Assembly: GCA_036971615.1 (NCBI GenBank)
Contig: JAYKKR010000036.1
Coordinates: forward strand, 248,001 to 312,000
Length of the DNA stretch: 64,000 nt
Direction: 5' to 3'
Source of the DNA: Amyloporia xantha
Lineage: Eukaryota > Basidiomycota > Agaricomycetes > Polyporales > Adustoporiaceae
This document shows, piece after piece, positions 1 to 18,128 of this stretch. Below the pieces are notes generated by a model. It did not search any database. It was not told where the DNA came from and saw nothing but the letters and a program-made list of their open reading frames with translations. The position numbers and the translations under genes are program-made. The stretch's first letter is position 1; the number at the start of each line of letters is the position of its first letter.

Positions 1-868
1 TCGGCTTCCTCCGCGGAATAGGTGGTACTGTCCATGCAAAGTGGGATAAAGATGCGCTGCTTGACAAACTCCGTAAAGGACATTCCTGCGTAACTGGCGA
101 CGATATATGCGGCCAACATGTACATCTAGTGGTTGGCATTCTGAGTGAGCTCCTAGTATGCTTATGGCGCACAAGCGGCAGACTCACTTGATTGTTGTAT
201 GAAACCCGCTCTCTAAGCTCATAAGTTGGCTTGAGATGCCGCATTCGCCTTATAACGTCCGGTATCGTGTCTGTGTCACTATACGAGAGGTCGTGTCTAT
301 GGAACTTGATTAGATCCTCTTCGGGACGTATGTGTACATAGAAGCTACGCACCCTGCTAAGCCTGACACATGCGCCAGTATATCCCGGACGCTTGCCTTC
401 GCTGTTGCCCAAGGGTCCGCAAGCAGCCAGTCCGATTCCCCGGGAAAGAGGTCCTGAACTTTGGTATCCCATGTGAAAGTACGCACGCCTGGCGGGAGAG
501 AGACAGTGTTCCGTCCTTGTGCGAAGTCATCCATCAGAATACCAATTGCACTGGCTAGAAAGGCCTTTGAGCATGATCCGATAGCAAACAGAGTCTGCGT
601 GGTGCGATTCGTGAGCTCTACTGTATCTGTACCCATCAAAAAAGAGCTGTACACTGACATCTGCGGTGGGCTTGACACCCTCCTCAGTCACTCTACCCCA
701 GGCGCCGAAGGCAGTTCGCGCCTTGCCAGATCCAGATAGCTGGACTGCGGCTACTGCCAGCCCAGGACCTTTCTGTTGTGAGAGGGTTTGCTCCGCAAGC
801 GACGAGACGTCTGCAGGTATAGCCCAGTCAGATTCTGGAAGCAAATTCGGCTCGTTGTCGGAAGCCAT
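1..868 (-). CDS. beta-lactamase/transpeptidase-like serine hydrolase, 3' end beyond window
   Basis: Serine hydrolase of the class C beta-lactamase/esterase fold (EstB/LovD-like in fungi); the substrate is unknown and fungal members are esterases or acyltransferases rather than antibiotic resistance enzymes. Exons on the minus strand are 868-679, 626-353, 296-188 and 125-1; all join in phase through introns of 52, 56 and 62 nt, the second with a CTAAT branch point. The S-x-x-K nucleophile motif is in AIGSCSKAF (exon 2), and the Y-x-N motif is in RVSYNNQ (exon 3), followed by MYMLAAYIVASYAGMSFTEF, as in the family. The start at 868 is the first ATG and opens directly into the conserved N-terminus. 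The gene is cut by the left edge, so the C-terminal third is missing. No signal peptide is visible. Family assignment is firm, physiological role unknown. Confidence 0.88.
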
Positions 869-2029
869 AGAAGTCGTGTTCCTAGACTAGGGCGGCAGTA
901 CCGACTAGGGGAGTTATTAAAGGTTTACTTGTGGAGAATAAGAAAATGCAGCAACGTCAGCAATGAATTGGGTGTTGAACGGCGGACGCTGCTCAACGGA
1001 AGAGAAGTATGGATATGAGATTTTTGATTGGGAAATGATAGTCTATTCTGTGAATTTATACAAGTATGAGCACCTCCGCAGGATCAAATCTATGTCAACC
1101 TGTGGGATTTTTGAAGGGCGTGCAAATTGAACGCGCAGTTCAAAGGGCTGCATACAGCTTCTCAGTCGGCAGGCAGTGAGAATATTAACTGTCAGTACAG
1201 AGGTTCGGGGCCGCTTCACATGGATAAGATGCAAGCATCCAATAAGGATGTAGTCGGACTCATATGAGTCACAAGTGCCCCACGCCTAGGCTGGCATACT
1301 CAAGACTTTGATGACTAGAGCATGTAGTATTGGTCATGTTGATGGTCATTCCAGAAAGCCGCTACGAGAGTCACGGACATTGTGTGATAACAGCTTCTGT
1401 CATGTAATTATAGACAGACTGGCCGATGACAGGAATTAGCGCAGGCTATAGCAACCTGACGCTGAAAGAAGCGCTCCTCCATAAGGCCTAGCCTTCATGT
1501 AACTGAGGCCGGCTCGAATGCAGTTATGCCAGAGTAAAGGAGGAACAGCGTCAAATTCCTCCAAAGTTTGATGCCAACCAGATCCGCATCAATCGGTCAC
1601 ACAGGAAAGCTCCGAAGTCCTGGAGGAGCTGCAAGTTACGGGCAGCGGCTGCCTTTACAACGTGGACATCTTCATCTTATCATATTCATACCGCAAACCT
1701 TCTACTTCACTGGTAGGGGAGTTTTGTGTGGGATTTCTACCATCATCAAGGTGAATTGTTTCCTCGTTGTCACGAGCGAACCACAGCACCCGTAGGTGTC
1801 GCACAACGAGTACAGCGCAAGCCGAATCAATTCTCCAGCATCGACGCTAACAAAATACTCGAGTGTGATACTTATTCTTATTCTCGATTCCATTACGCTG
1901 TAAACTGCGCTGATGGTACAATACCATGTCCGTAACTTATCTAATACACAAGCGCATCCCAATGAATTTGTGCGCGCCCCTACGGACCGCCTCACCACCA
2001 GTCCACAGTCGCGCGGACTCTTGCTCTGT
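869..2029. other. intergenic, no supported gene
   Basis: This stretch separates the serine hydrolase start from the glycerol kinase stop. Only short overlapping ORFs occur (longest 142 codons, antisense-like, no recognisable motif) and no in-phase exon chain can be built. It should hold the hydrolase promoter and the glycerol kinase 3' UTR. Confidence 0.6.
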
Positions 2030-4206
<2,177 letters not shown>

Positions 4207-4817
4207 GGTGGAATAGCGGTGGCGGATACGGAGGAAGCAAGGGGAGTACCTGAAAACATGTCGGAGAAGGGCCATAGTCTTATGGCGCCTGCCCACTGCC
4301 AAGTTCGACCAAGGGCGCGCGGTCCGGGGTACCCCGGACCGTCAGCTGATGCCGACCGATCACCATCATATGAGAGCCCCAAGCGCTGGGGCGCGAGCCC
4401 CGCACAACGATTGGTAGCAGATCTCTAGTCAGCTTCCTCTCTACTTATCAGTGCACTCGCTTACGGACAGGACACATGCGACGCGCCAGTGGCTAGCAGC
4501 TGAGAGTCTGAGACTTCCATCCCCAAATGATTGTGCGCTGACAGAGCACATGAATTCAGTAACGCGAGGGTACATCCACTACAGCAGTCACAACTACGCC
4601 GTCACTCGTCCGAGGCCACCACCAACCGTTCATCCGTGCCACTGAGCTTATACCTAAGCTATACGAGGCTCGGAGTGCCATGCGTGATGCCGCAGCGTCC
4701 GCGCGATGCCTGAGGAATTCATCATCGGTCCCGCAAAATGCAATCAGGCTTCGGATCTTCGGGAAAGCCGAAGATTGACATACCGATGCTTACGTATGTA
4801 CATCCGACGGGATGGCC
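4207..4817. other. intergenic: glycerol kinase promoter and mannosidase 3' flank
   Basis: A 611-bp tandem (minus/minus) gap. The only structure that stands out is the GC-rich palindrome at 4320-4341, annotated separately. No ORF with coding features. Confidence 0.6.
4320..4341. promoter_or_regulatory. perfect 22-bp palindrome upstream of glycerol kinase
   Basis: The half-site CGGTCCGGGGT is followed immediately by its exact reverse complement, centred about 125 bp upstream of the glycerol kinase ATG. It contains CCGGGG on both strands, which fits the SYGGRG consensus of CreA/Mig1 glucose repressors, and terminal CGG...CCG half-sites like those read by Zn2Cys6 dimers. The palindrome is seen directly; the factor is inferred. 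Confidence 0.5.
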
Positions 4818-7274
<2,457 letters not shown>

Positions 7275-7677
7275 TCTAAAGTGTCGTCGAATCGGATTAT
7301 TAGTAGAGACTGAGGATCAGTAACGAGTGAACCAAGGGTATATCAATTGTGTGTGGAGGTCTCCAGGAGGACGCCCGTCGGTATCATGGAGCGCAGCGCC
7401 GTGTACCCCGTGCTGGAATTGGCAGGTGATCTGCTGCGCGGTCGAGTGGAAATCGAATAATCTGAGACCCAGCCGTCGCTATTAGACTCGCTAAACAAAC
7501 GGCGAATCTCAGCTGCTGGACGGTGACGGTTCTGGTCAAGTGAGAGATGGTCGCACACAGGTATATGACGTTTACCTAATTTGGAAACGAGGAGTTCACT
7601 TGCTAACCTCGACTCTGGTCCCTTTCCCCGCCCACTTGCCCGCGGCCCTCGCCCACTCCGCTCCCCTCGTCGCCGCC
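7275..7677. promoter_or_regulatory. divergent promoter between GH47 and AP180 genes
   Basis: A 403-bp gap between two start codons pointing away from each other, so both core promoters must lie here. CT-rich tracts precede the AP180 ATG. No TATA-like or palindromic element stands out. Confidence 0.6.
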
Positions 7678-10600
7678 ATGACTAGCTTCGAGAAGGCGGT
7701 CAAGGGTGCCTGCAAACCCAAGCCGAATCCTCCAAAAGCCAAGGTGCGCAGTCAGTGCCGACTGCATGTGCTGGCGTTGAAGTTCACTCCCAGTATCTGG
7801 ACCCTATACTTGCCGCAACATGGTCTGAAGACGGTGCGGTTCATGATGTCTGTAAGGCATTGGCACCTCGATTCCGAGAGCCAAATACCCTGGTAAGTGA
7901 AGCCTGGGTGGCTTATATCTCCAGAGGTTGTTCTCGATTGCCCCTGTGGTTAGCTGTCTGCGGGCGGATTCTTTGTGCAATGGATACATGAAAGCGTCCA
8001 AGTAGCACGGAACGTTCTAAGCAAATTCCATGCACGAGAATGTTTGCTGGGGTGGCTTTGCTAACGATCCTCATCTTCGCAGATTGTCTTCAAAGCATTG
8101 ATCGTGCTGCATATGATGATTCGGAATGGCTCAACAGACATAGTTCTATCCTACTTGTCATCATCCGACGTCCTGAGGTTAAAGAACGTGTCTGCGGGAA
8201 ACTGGGAGGGTGTGTAGTCACTTGGCGCCGGAGTTAATGCATGTTATTGACCACTCTCACAGGTTACAACACTCCACAAAATATTCAACTTTACGCCGTG
8301 TACCTTGATGCACGTATCCGTGCATATGGCCAACTCAAGCACGATGCGATCCGGGTGCAGTCTGAGAATAACCGAGATATGCGGGTTTCCCAAGCAATAG
8401 ATGAGGAGCGTCAGATGCGTGAAGGGTCTCGTCGGTCACGGGCGAAGGAACCACCACCTCCCGTATCTTCTGGCGTGCAACGCAGCAAGACCTTGGCAGG
8501 AAGGAAGTTGCGAGTCATGACCGTGGAGAAAGGTCTGCTGCGAGAGACGAAGATTGTGCAGAAGATGATCGACTCGCTCGTAGAATGCAGGGTACGTTCA
8601 CGTCTCCTATCCTGCGGTCGAGTGTGGTATTTAGCGTTTAAATAGTTCTATCTCGACGACCTGGATAACGAACTGAACATCACAGCACTGCGAATGCTAG
8701 TGAAAGATCTGCTTATCCTCTTTCAAGCATGCAACGAGGGTGTAATCAACGTACTAGGTGCGTTTCATCATTACTACTGGCATGCAGAGACGGTAACAGC
8801 ACATCAGAACACTACTTCGAGATGTTCCGCAGTGACGCAGAGGAGGCCCTGAGAGTATATCGTCACTTCTGCAAAGAGACTGAACGAGTGGTGGAATATC
8901 TGGGCGTAGCGAAGAAATTGCAAAATATCCTCAATGTCCCTATCCCCAATCTGCGTCACGTAAGCCGACGACTGTACATTTGTCCTGAAATACTCACTCA
9001 TCTTTGCTCCAGGCGCCTGTTTCGCTCGCGGGTGCTCTCGAAGAGTATCTGAATGATCCGAATTTCGAACAGAACAGGATAGAGTATAAGGCGAATAAGG
9101 AGGCTGCGGAGAAGGCAGAGAGATCGGGCGGTAGTGCTGCGCCCGCATCAAAATCGAAGTCACCAGAGACAGGTACGTTCTAGGAAGGTTCACATACTGT
9201 CCCGCAAGAAGATTGATTGAATCTCACATTTACAGCGTCAGAATCGAAACCGTCATCATCTACTGCGGGTTCATCGTCACAGGCACAAGAAACCAAGCCG
9301 CAGACTCAGGACATGATTGACTTCTTCTCTGCCATCGAGCAGGAGCAGCAGACTATGTTCAATCCACAGACGAACAGGTGCGTCGGTGGTGTTCTGTGTT
9401 CCTGGAAGGTTAGCTAATTGGTGTCGTAGTCCATCCACTGCATACTTCCAACAGCACGCAGTACACAATCCTTTTGCTCAGAATCAGATGCAAATGCAAA
9501 TGCAAATGCCAATGATGACTGGCGCCCCGTTTGGTGCCTCACAGCCATTCGCGCAACCGCAGATGCAAGCGCTTCCACAGATGCAGCCACAACCTACGGG
9601 CTTCATCATGCCGCAACACACCTCCACAAACCCATTTAGCATGCAGGTAGCTCAACAACAGCCTCAGCAAACTGCGCCGTTCCTTCAACCACAACCGACG
9701 GCTTTCCTCCAGCCCCAACCCACGGGAGCGAACCCCTTCCGTCAAAGTATGATGCTGCCACAGTCAACAGGGATGGCGCCGTTCGGGATGGGAATGGGTC
9801 AACCACAACAGCAGCCTGCCAGCACGAATCCGTTCCCTACACAAAGTACTGGACAGCCTCCGAATTTCGCAAGCGGCTCGAATATGCCGAACTTTAATAT
9901 GTTCAGTGCTATGGCGGGTTCGTCCCAGATTGCGCAACCCTCTGCCCAGTCTCCTTCTGGCAATTTTGCGAATGGAGGCCCTGCACGGCCGGGATCTGCG
10001 CCGCTCACTGCACTGTCATCAACATCATCCTCATCGTCAGGCCCGCCCATAGCTGAACCAGTCAAGTCGCACCAGACAGGCTCGAGGAATCCGTTTGGAG
10101 TACCTGTGACGACTCCGCCACCTGTGCCCAAACAACCGACGATGATGGAATTGGCAATGACTGGAGGCCAGAACAACCAGCAAAGTCACTCTCAAGGAGG
10201 CCAGCAGCAATCCTCGCCTAACGGCTCAGGATTTGGCATGAATGGGTTCGGCTCTCGACTGGGAGCCCAGCAGACAGGATCCGTGATGGCCAGTGTTGCA
10301 TCTGAGTTCTCGTTCAACAAGCCCGGTCAGAGCAATGCGTCGGGCACGACGTCGCCGACGGGGACGAGCTCAGCATTCTCAGATTCCTTGTTCTCGTCGC
10401 TGTCCAGTCAGCCGACTGGTGCGACTGCGACATCATTTGGTTCCTCCGCACCTTCAATATCGCTGTCTCCGGCTGCACCACTGCAGCCGCAGAAGACTGG
10501 TTTCAGCGGTCTCAAACCGTTCAAACCGTCGTCTTCATTTGGTGCTGCGCTCCTCGAGTCACTGCCGCCTATACCGCAGTCTGCGCCCACTACCCCGAAT

Positions 10601-11107
10601 GAGTCTTCACAACCGACATTCCCGTCATCTTCACAGAATGGCACTACCAATGGATCCAGCTATGCACCAGGGAGCGGTCCTGGAGGGGGGCTCAGCACGC
10701 AGCAGACGGGCTTTGGTGGACTGAATTCCCAGCCGACGGGGGCATTCAACTCCCAGGCGACAGGCGCGTTTAGCGCGCAGCCGACAGGCGCTTTGGGTAG
10801 TATGGGCAAATCGACTGTCGGTACTGGTCTTCGTCCACAGATGACTGGAGGTGCTAATCCTTTCAGAGCGACAATGTATTCGATGTCGCCGGCACCTACG
10901 GGCGGTATGTTCGGCACAGGCAGTGGACCCGGAGCAACGCCACCATTCATTAGTTCATCGTCAACCCCTAGTATGGGAAATTCGCCCTTCGGTATGAACC
11001 CTTCTGGTACACCCACGGCGTCTTTCGGGTCAGGGCAGTTTGGTTCGGGTGGAGGAATAGGTCAAAACTCCTCACAACAGCAGAACGGGGGTGCTTCCTT
11101 GATTTAA
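7678..11107 (+). CDS. AP180/CALM-type clathrin adaptor with ANTH domain
   Basis: Endocytic adaptor that binds PI(4,5)P2, clathrin and EH-domain proteins at the plasma membrane (yeast Yap1801/1802). Exons: 7678-7743, 7794-7892, 8083-8209, 8263-8591, 8646-8757, 8808-8959, 9013-9172, 9236-9377, 9430-11107; 2865 nt, 954 aa. The ANTH domain fills roughly residues 1-290. It opens with the lysine-rich lipid-binding segment KAVKGACKPKPNPPKAKYLD and continues with VFKALIVLHMMIRNG, the NTPQNIQLYAVYLDARIRAY stretch, and NEGVINVLEHYFEM. The rest is a Gln/Pro/Ser/Thr-rich tail with six NPF motifs (EH-domain ligands) and about a dozen QxTG motifs, several as LxxQxTG, the Ark1/Prk1 kinase site of yeast endocytic proteins. 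Exon 6 could start at several AGs; 8808 gives the conserved VLEHYFEM. Family call very secure; the phospho-regulation is inferred. Confidence 0.95.
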
Positions 11108-12573
11108 AGATGACCGTACTTCTCGCACCTCTGTATCATCATTTTGCTTTGTTGTCCGAGGATCGTAATACTGATTCGAACCTATTCTATCTACCCTAGT
11201 CAAATCTGTGGTTTCTCGCAGAGAAAATACCCGATGTAATTTTATGAGATGTACGAGAGATACAACTCACGCAGGCGCTACTTGCTCACGCGGGAAGTTC
11301 CCCTCGTACGTGAGCCGATTTGTCTTGTATATCGAGTGAGAATGTGTTACTACGTATCCGTTCACCGTGACTTCGCCACTCGGGAGTCGCGAATCGCGAT
11401 TGTGTTGCGACGCGCACGTGATACGTGTTATTGGCTCCCTTTACAATTACGTTGTAAGTAGCGGAAACTGTGTTCCATCCGACCTCTGCTGCCTGAGTCT
11501 GTCTCTTGAACTTGTCCAAAGACCGAACAATCGATATCATTAGGCTCTTCCCTCAAGAAGAGTGATCTGTATTTGTGATCATATTGCTTTGACTGCGCCA
11601 ACGAATCCTACAATACCATCGTTACGAAGGGTAATCCACGGTTCCACTTCTTCGTGCACGAGGACTCATCTGTCAATGCTCTTCTAGCTGTCGTGTACTA
11701 TCGCCCTATGCCGGTGATAATGGCAAATTTCTGTAGCAACCATGTGTCAACTTCTTTTGTGGACCGAAACAACATCCAGATGTCGTTTACACGTCATGTA
11801 CCTTCCCAAGTCTTCATGGTGAGGTTGCTGATAGCGTTGCATTTCCTCATGGACTACACATTACAGAAAGTCGCTCATTCTGGTACGATGGATATTTGGT
11901 TGTGTAATTATACGTACCCAGGTACGTTTCGAACGCTCAGCTGCTGCTGATACTGTGCACAAGACGCCTCATGTGTCGTTCTCAAATTGCACTTCTTTCT
12001 TACTTCGCACTGATGTCGATCCTTGCCGTGTCATACAATCGATGCAGTAGTTGCGGTAGCCATTGTTTGACATAGCGTGATACGAGGACGGCCTCAGTGA
12101 GTAGTGAGAGCGGTGACGCATGTGTTGGGAACTTAGTCCTGTTCAGCTGTCCGTGATGATCCGGGCCCACCGCGATTTTCACTCTTGTTTTCGTTTTCTT
12201 AAGTGTCCAGTATGATGACCGGGTTGACCGTTCTATTCATGGTGAGTTGAGTGGAAGTTTGTGTATTCCAGGTCTGCCTCTCCAGTTTTTGCATTGTGGC
12301 ATACATTATCACTTGAAAAGTTTTCAGCTCGAAGCAGTCTCCCCTGTGATTGTGTCGAGGAATCAATGGCGAATTGAATTTTGAGTTTATGGGTTAGACA
12401 CCATTACGCGAGCACAGCAGAAACGTCAGCTTTCCTAAGGCTGTGTTAGTCGTGAATCTCTTTTATTCAGATGCACCATTCAGCCTTTGGCAAAAGTCGT
12501 CTCTCTCTCTTCCCACACCTCTTGTTCTCTCCTGGTTACCTTGTTTCTAAGTAACAACGATAAAATCTCTGCT
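11108..12573. other. intergenic, no supported gene
   Basis: About 1.5 kb between two plus-strand genes. ORFs are all under 100 codons and carry no motif. A CT-rich, intron-like leader precedes the next ATG at 12574. No repeats or RNA genes recognised. Confidence 0.55.
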
Positions 12574-14321
12574 ATGGGGAAGAAAAGAGACCACCCTGAC
12601 GACCAGAGCGACGACAAGGAAAGACCCGAACGTCGTCTACAGGTCAAACTGCAAGACATAGAAGATAAAACCGGCGTGAGTTCTCATACATCTCTTTGTT
12701 GTCGTCTATAACATATTGAATACTATCGCATATAGTTCGTGCACCGCGGAGAACTCATTTTTGGGACGCCACAGTCGAGCAGCCAGCAGGCGCCCACTGT
12801 ATTCGAGACCTCCTTTGCTTCAGGTTCTTCTAGCCATGTAGAGACACCCACTAGCCGACGGCGACGGACACCCACTCCAGATGCACCCCCCGCACGACAA
12901 CGTAGACGAATAAGTTCGTCGACAATATCCCCTTCACCTCTTGATTCATTGCCAGACGACTGGCAATCACCTACCACGGAATTCTCGCTGCAGACGAATT
13001 GGATTGACCGAGAGCGAAGAAGTTCAGGGCCTGGAGGAAGTGCTGCAGGACCATCGTTTCATTTCTTGCCGCCTTTGAGAACGCCGCCTGCGTTTCCTTT
13101 GGGGATCAGCGACAGCTACAGCAATGGCTTTGAACCGTCAATGCTGCGCAGCACTGCAGCCACTTCACCCGTATATTCCCCGTCCGGCTACAATGGAGAT
13201 CCTAGGACGTCAACTCAGGGCCAACGGACTTTCGAACTCCGCGATGGTACAGAATGTAGCACAGGCGCTCACAGCCATGCTTTCGACCAGCGGCTGTCCG
13301 AGACACGTCGCGGAGCGTATACCATGACGAGGTCAGATAATGTGATATCGCATTCGAATCGGCGACCAAGGAGAGAACGACGACCTCGTGGTGGTCTAAG
13401 AGCCCGAGATCCGGCAGCATCAGCGATAGACGCTCCTCAGGCTCAAACTTCCACAACAAGGACTGATCCGTTATGGAATTATCCGACCAACCTGTTGCTC
13501 CGAGATCATAGAAGCACACCCCCAATCCATGAAGCTCTCTTCGGGGATAATAGATTGCACGCCAGCGCGCATACAGAGTTATACGGGATGCCGAACCACA
13601 CCGGATCTTTCCCTCTCCTATCCCACTCTCCGCATCCCCGGAATCGTGTGTTACCTGCGTCTTATTTAACAGGATTCCCATCCCCTGCCACTCACCATAC
13701 AACAGCGGGTCCTCGAGTACCGTTAATTCAAGACACATCGCTTTCGACATACCCGATCCTATATCCTCCATCACCACCACTTCCTGGCCTACAACCACAT
13801 TCAGTATCGGATGTGGGTGGTAGACCACCGAATACTGGTACCCTGCTGCCCGCAGGAGTTCCATTTACGGCAGCTCGACCCTTTCTGAATGACATAGGCT
13901 CCATTTCACATGTGACTCACCATGCGCAGGGTCCTGACTCGTACTCCAGTCTACAGACCTTCGGTAAGTTCCCTGCATCTGATATTAGATCCAATGGACT
14001 GACATCTTTGGTGCAGCGAGTACGCCGCCACCTGAGCTACAATCAATACAGACAGCATATGATGCTTATGCCGCATTCCAACGGCAGCAAGCTCAATACG
14101 CCTTCTCCCTTGGTCTGGTCCCCGCCGACGATGATTACTGGTGGCGGTGGCTACCGCTATCGGCATCAAGCCCTGGCGGGTTTGCGAGCGAGGCGCCGAG
14201 ACAGCAATTGCCCGTTCGGACGCGGCAAGCTAATATACAAGACGACGTAGTCCACACGCCGGCCCAGGGCAAGCCGTCCTCTGTCATATCCCGCTCTCCG
14301 CGCGATCATCAGCCGGCTTGA
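12574..14321 (+). CDS. hypothetical Ser/Pro-rich disordered protein, paralogue A
   Basis: Function not recognised. Exons 12574-12675, 12736-13963 and 14017-14321 give 544 aa. Exon 1 codes a 34-residue charged segment starting MGKKRDHPDDQSDDKERPERR and ends in phase 0 after a glycine. The rest is rich in Ser, Pro, Thr and Arg with no transmembrane segment, signal peptide or folded-domain motif; basic clusters such as PTSRRRRTP and ARQRRRIS could act as nuclear localisation signals. The final intron is phase 1, as in two neighbouring genes with the same short basic first exon (16842-18128 and 23578-24817), so I treat the three as a paralogous family. The C-terminal exon has an acidic/aromatic patch, PADDDYWWRWLPL. 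A 220-codon antisense ORF here is a shadow. Confidence 0.75.
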
Positions 14322-16841
14322 CCCTCCGGTGATACCCTATAGACGATGTATTACAATCAGACCGTATCGCGCAATCTACCATGATTCCATTCTAACAATA
14401 ATCACCGATAATTTTGCCGGCCGTCTCCTGCTAGCAGATGGAGGCCTATATCTTCACTTTCGTCGCTTATACTGTTAACAGGCTAAATTTCTTGTCATAT
14501 ATATCGCAGAACATTTGTTTTTGGACTGCAGTAGGCGATGCACATGTAGTAGGAGGCAAAGACGATGCAGGAGGGGTAGAGATGTATTTGAATGACCAGG
14601 GATGCACATATCCTTGCAAAATGTGCAATGTGCCGGTATTGTTACTGAGAACTTGAGACAGTCGTCCTAAACGAACTCGGATCGGGATACAAAAGTCTTG
14701 CTTAAGGGCACTCTTCGATTCTTCGCGTCATAGCGACGACCCATTAAACGTAAACCTCGATAAACTCTGGTTGACAAACTGAAAACTCGCGATGTTACCA
14801 TTTCGTAGAGCACTACCCATATTACTGATATGTTACGGGTGATCGTGTTTCACTCTAACACAATCACCCATAACAAACCAGTGATTAAGCAATACATTTC
14901 TTGTGTTCCACGCTCTGAGTAACGCTGTATTAGAGCCTGGGCCCTGGTACAACAGTTAACTCGGGAGGGATACTAAAGAATAAATGCTAGGTGCCGATCG
15001 TAAGTGGGTAGTTAGGGAAGGGAGTTCGAGCAATAAAAAATCACTAAAGGACGTTGTCCAAGAGAACAATGATGTTACGTCTTCGTTTAGAGGGGTTTTA
15101 AACGATGTTTGCAATTGATCTCTTATTGTGGCGAATACATTCAATTGTCTTCATTCATCTTGTAAGAACAACTCGCTAAATTTCGAGAGCGGGGTATCTT
15201 TACCCCGGATACAACAAAATCAAAAGGTTATTGTATTTTGGTCGTCCTGAGTAGCATTTCAAGTTTGAACTATTGTCAGGTATGCTTTTGAGACGTTGGG
15301 AATCCTACTTACTCACCTAGTGGCAGATACAATTGGGAAGTCGGTTCCGTTTATTTCAGGCTCTAGTTTTCCAATAAAAAATTGAGACTCTGATTATGCA
15401 GAACCAGCTACGACCAGATGTAAGAAGGGTAAGTCTAAAGAGAAGAATGAAGCTCTGCCCACTGCTCAAGTCAGCAGGCGGTGGCAGGCAGCTTGTACTT
15501 ACTTGCGGCTGTGGGTCCAGATAGGCGCGCCTTTGCGATCACGTGGACTCATGTAACCAACCGCAAAATGCCCTGCAAGTTTCTCCTGGCAACCACTTTC
15601 GTGTCAACTGCAGCGCTCGCACTACCTTGCCTTGTCTGTTTTCTCCAATATTTTTCTTCACAAAATCACGACCGTGGACAATAGAATCCATCACCGGGAA
15701 TGCTACAATCTGTTCTTCGACGCGTCTGGTACTTGATGCAATTCCGTAGCCTGATTTTGGTGTCTCCTTGCCCTGCCGATCGTGTTCCCATCTTCATCGT
15801 TGCGTGGAGACCTTCCTTGTACTCAGCTCGTTGCTGAGAATTTGGCTCATATCGCCGAGGCCATGGTGACTGTAACAGGGAGCAAGGTCTGCCGTTCTAT
15901 TTGTGACATAAATTTACATGCTGCCGAGTTCTGCTTGCATCCAACAATCAGAATGAATCATATCTGTGTGTCAATATCGTCTTTTTTCCTATTTTTTGCT
16001 TACGGCTGGTCTAATGTTTGCCATTTCCTGTCCGCTATTGATTTTTCTGAATTTGTCAGGACCTGTGATCGCCATTCCCTCAATGTCATCCCGGGGTTAC
16101 ACGAGCGGTATCGCACAGCATATGTCAATTGAAGTGTACGCCTCATATGGAGTCCTGTACTGCTCGAAGAAGGTCAGTATGGGGTTACTGACTGCGGTGC
16201 GGCTGATGTCTCTTCTTCCCGCCCGAGTTTTACCGCCTGCTTCAATCTTGGTCGAAATCTGCACTTCATGCCTACTTGATCATCAGCCAGTCCGTCATAC
16301 CCCCACCCCTGCACGTCCGTCAATTGCTTAGGGGTCAGGCGGTGCCGAGCGGTGCTTTCCTTGGACTTCTTCTATGCCGGGTATGCTCCCTTCGTATGCA
16401 GTGCATATGTCCTGCACATGCAGAGTGAGCCCTTCACGCTCGTGGCGGTGGACGGCGGGAGGCCCTCCGTCCTCTAGCCGTTATCAGTCACGATTTGCTC
16501 TCTGACGAACGCTAGGCGGACCAGGCCGCCAGACCCAGTGAACGCTCGTACTTCTCCACAGTACGGCTTACCTCGACGACACTGAGCACTGCTGGGGGCA
16601 CTTTTACGTCAGTACATGATCTCTTCGATCCATCCTGCGCACATTCGGCCACTTTCGGGTCTTGACAGGGGTTCAAAGACGATAAGGCAAGTTATCGACA
16701 TTTCTGAGGCTGTTCACTCCTGGTGCATGCTCTCCTGAGCTTTGGCCATCGCTGTGGGCTATGTAATGGCGAACAGCCGCGGAGAATCTGGCATCCTCGT
16801 ACCTCCATCATCCAGTATACTGCATACACATCAAAAAACCC
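14322..16841. other. intergenic, no supported gene
   Basis: A 2.5-kb gap. Overlapping plus-strand ORFs of about 70-120 codons at 15481-16331 are hydrophobic in part (SSFFLFFAYGW), but I could not link them through splice sites into a gene or recognise a family. They may be a decayed gene or chance. Confidence 0.45.
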
Positions 16842-18128
16842 ATGGCCAAGAAGCGCACCGTTAGGAAAGGCCTTGAAGGAGAGGGAGGCGAACATCAGGG
16901 AGACAACTCTCGGCCTAGGAGAGCACGCCACGACCCATCGCGTCCAGGGGTGAGTCGTCGTTTATTAAAAGGATCTGGGCTATTAACGATCCCGTCCATT
17001 ATAGACGGTAGCTTGGGGTCGACCTTTTGGTAGGTTGTATGGGGGGCCTACTCCAAACCCTACCGGACGCTTCTCTGAGTTCGGCCACTCGAGTGAAGCA
17101 TTATCGCCCCGGTCAGAACGCCCCGAGCAATACGCCACTTCTCGTGCACCGTCAACCTCGGCGTCAGGACTACTCGCGAGGACATCGGCCATGCTTCAAC
17201 GCGGCAGGCAACGCCTGACGAGGCGTCGAAGAAATGGGCGTGAAGAAACGACAGACGAACAACCTCCCGTGGCGGGTCCCTCCAATCAGCAGGGGAGGCG
17301 TGACGCCTCGACCACAGAGACTGAGCTGATGATCCCGCCGCTTCCGCCAGCGTATCACACCAGGGCGGGACACTGGCGAGTCGATACATCTACTCCAGCA
17401 GGAGGGTTTCCAGCCTTTACGCTACCGCTGCCGCCGCCGCCACCACCGCCTGGCGCTGATCATGCGCGCTCACAGGATGTCGCATCGAGTATATCTATGG
17501 ACCAGTACTTTGCTTCGCCACCTACCTACCCAGTGTATCCGGTAGAACGGAATCACCCCCGAGCGGTTCAAGGACTGGCTGGTCCCTCAAACGTTGTAGC
17601 CACAACAAGACAATCGTACGATCTCCCAAACGCCGCTGCACATCGAGCTCCGCGTTCAAGTTTTGCCACCGCGACAGAAGCTGCTCAATACATAGACTGG
17701 AGACCGTCGGTACCACGGCCAGAGTTGGAACATCCTGCTCCTCCCAATAGCTATCACAACGCACACTCTACGAATAGCGGGATAACAGGTATGACGCACG
17801 TCAATTATTTGCAATCGGTAGCAATCTGATGCGTGTTTTTGATGTAGGATCGGAGTTCCCAACGATGCCTCGCTGGGATCAAACTACGGAATCTCACACT
17901 CCCTCTGCTTCTGGTTCTATATCAGCGATGCCACAGGGCATGTGGTGGGGCGAAGCAACCGACAGGGGCTTCGGTATGTTGAGCTTTCCGGCTCCTCTAC
18001 AAACTGAGGAATGGCCCGACTCCATGTTCGGCGACACGGTCGAGGAAGAGCAGATGGTCTACAATACCTTACTTCCGTGGTCACCTATCGACTACCCGTT
18101 CCTTCCTCCAGACGATGATACTCATTGA
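16842..18128 (+). CDS. hypothetical Pro-rich disordered protein, paralogue B
   Basis: Function not recognised. Exons 16842-16949, 17005-17788 and 17848-18128 give 390 aa. Exon 1 (36 codons) starts MAKKRTVRKGLEGEGGEH and ends with PSRPG in phase 0. Exon 2 holds a basic run (RLTRRRRNGREE) and a polyproline tract, LPPPPPPPG, which could bind SH3, WW or profilin-type partners. The last exon is phase 1 and acidic/aromatic at the end: NTLLPWSPIDYPFLPPDDD. The same architecture (34-36-codon basic first exon ending in Gly, phase 0 intron, long Pro/Ser exon, phase 1 last intron) is shared with the genes at 12574-14321 and 23578-24817. A basic start plus an acidic-aromatic tail would fit a transcriptional regulator, but this is inference only. 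Confidence 0.75.
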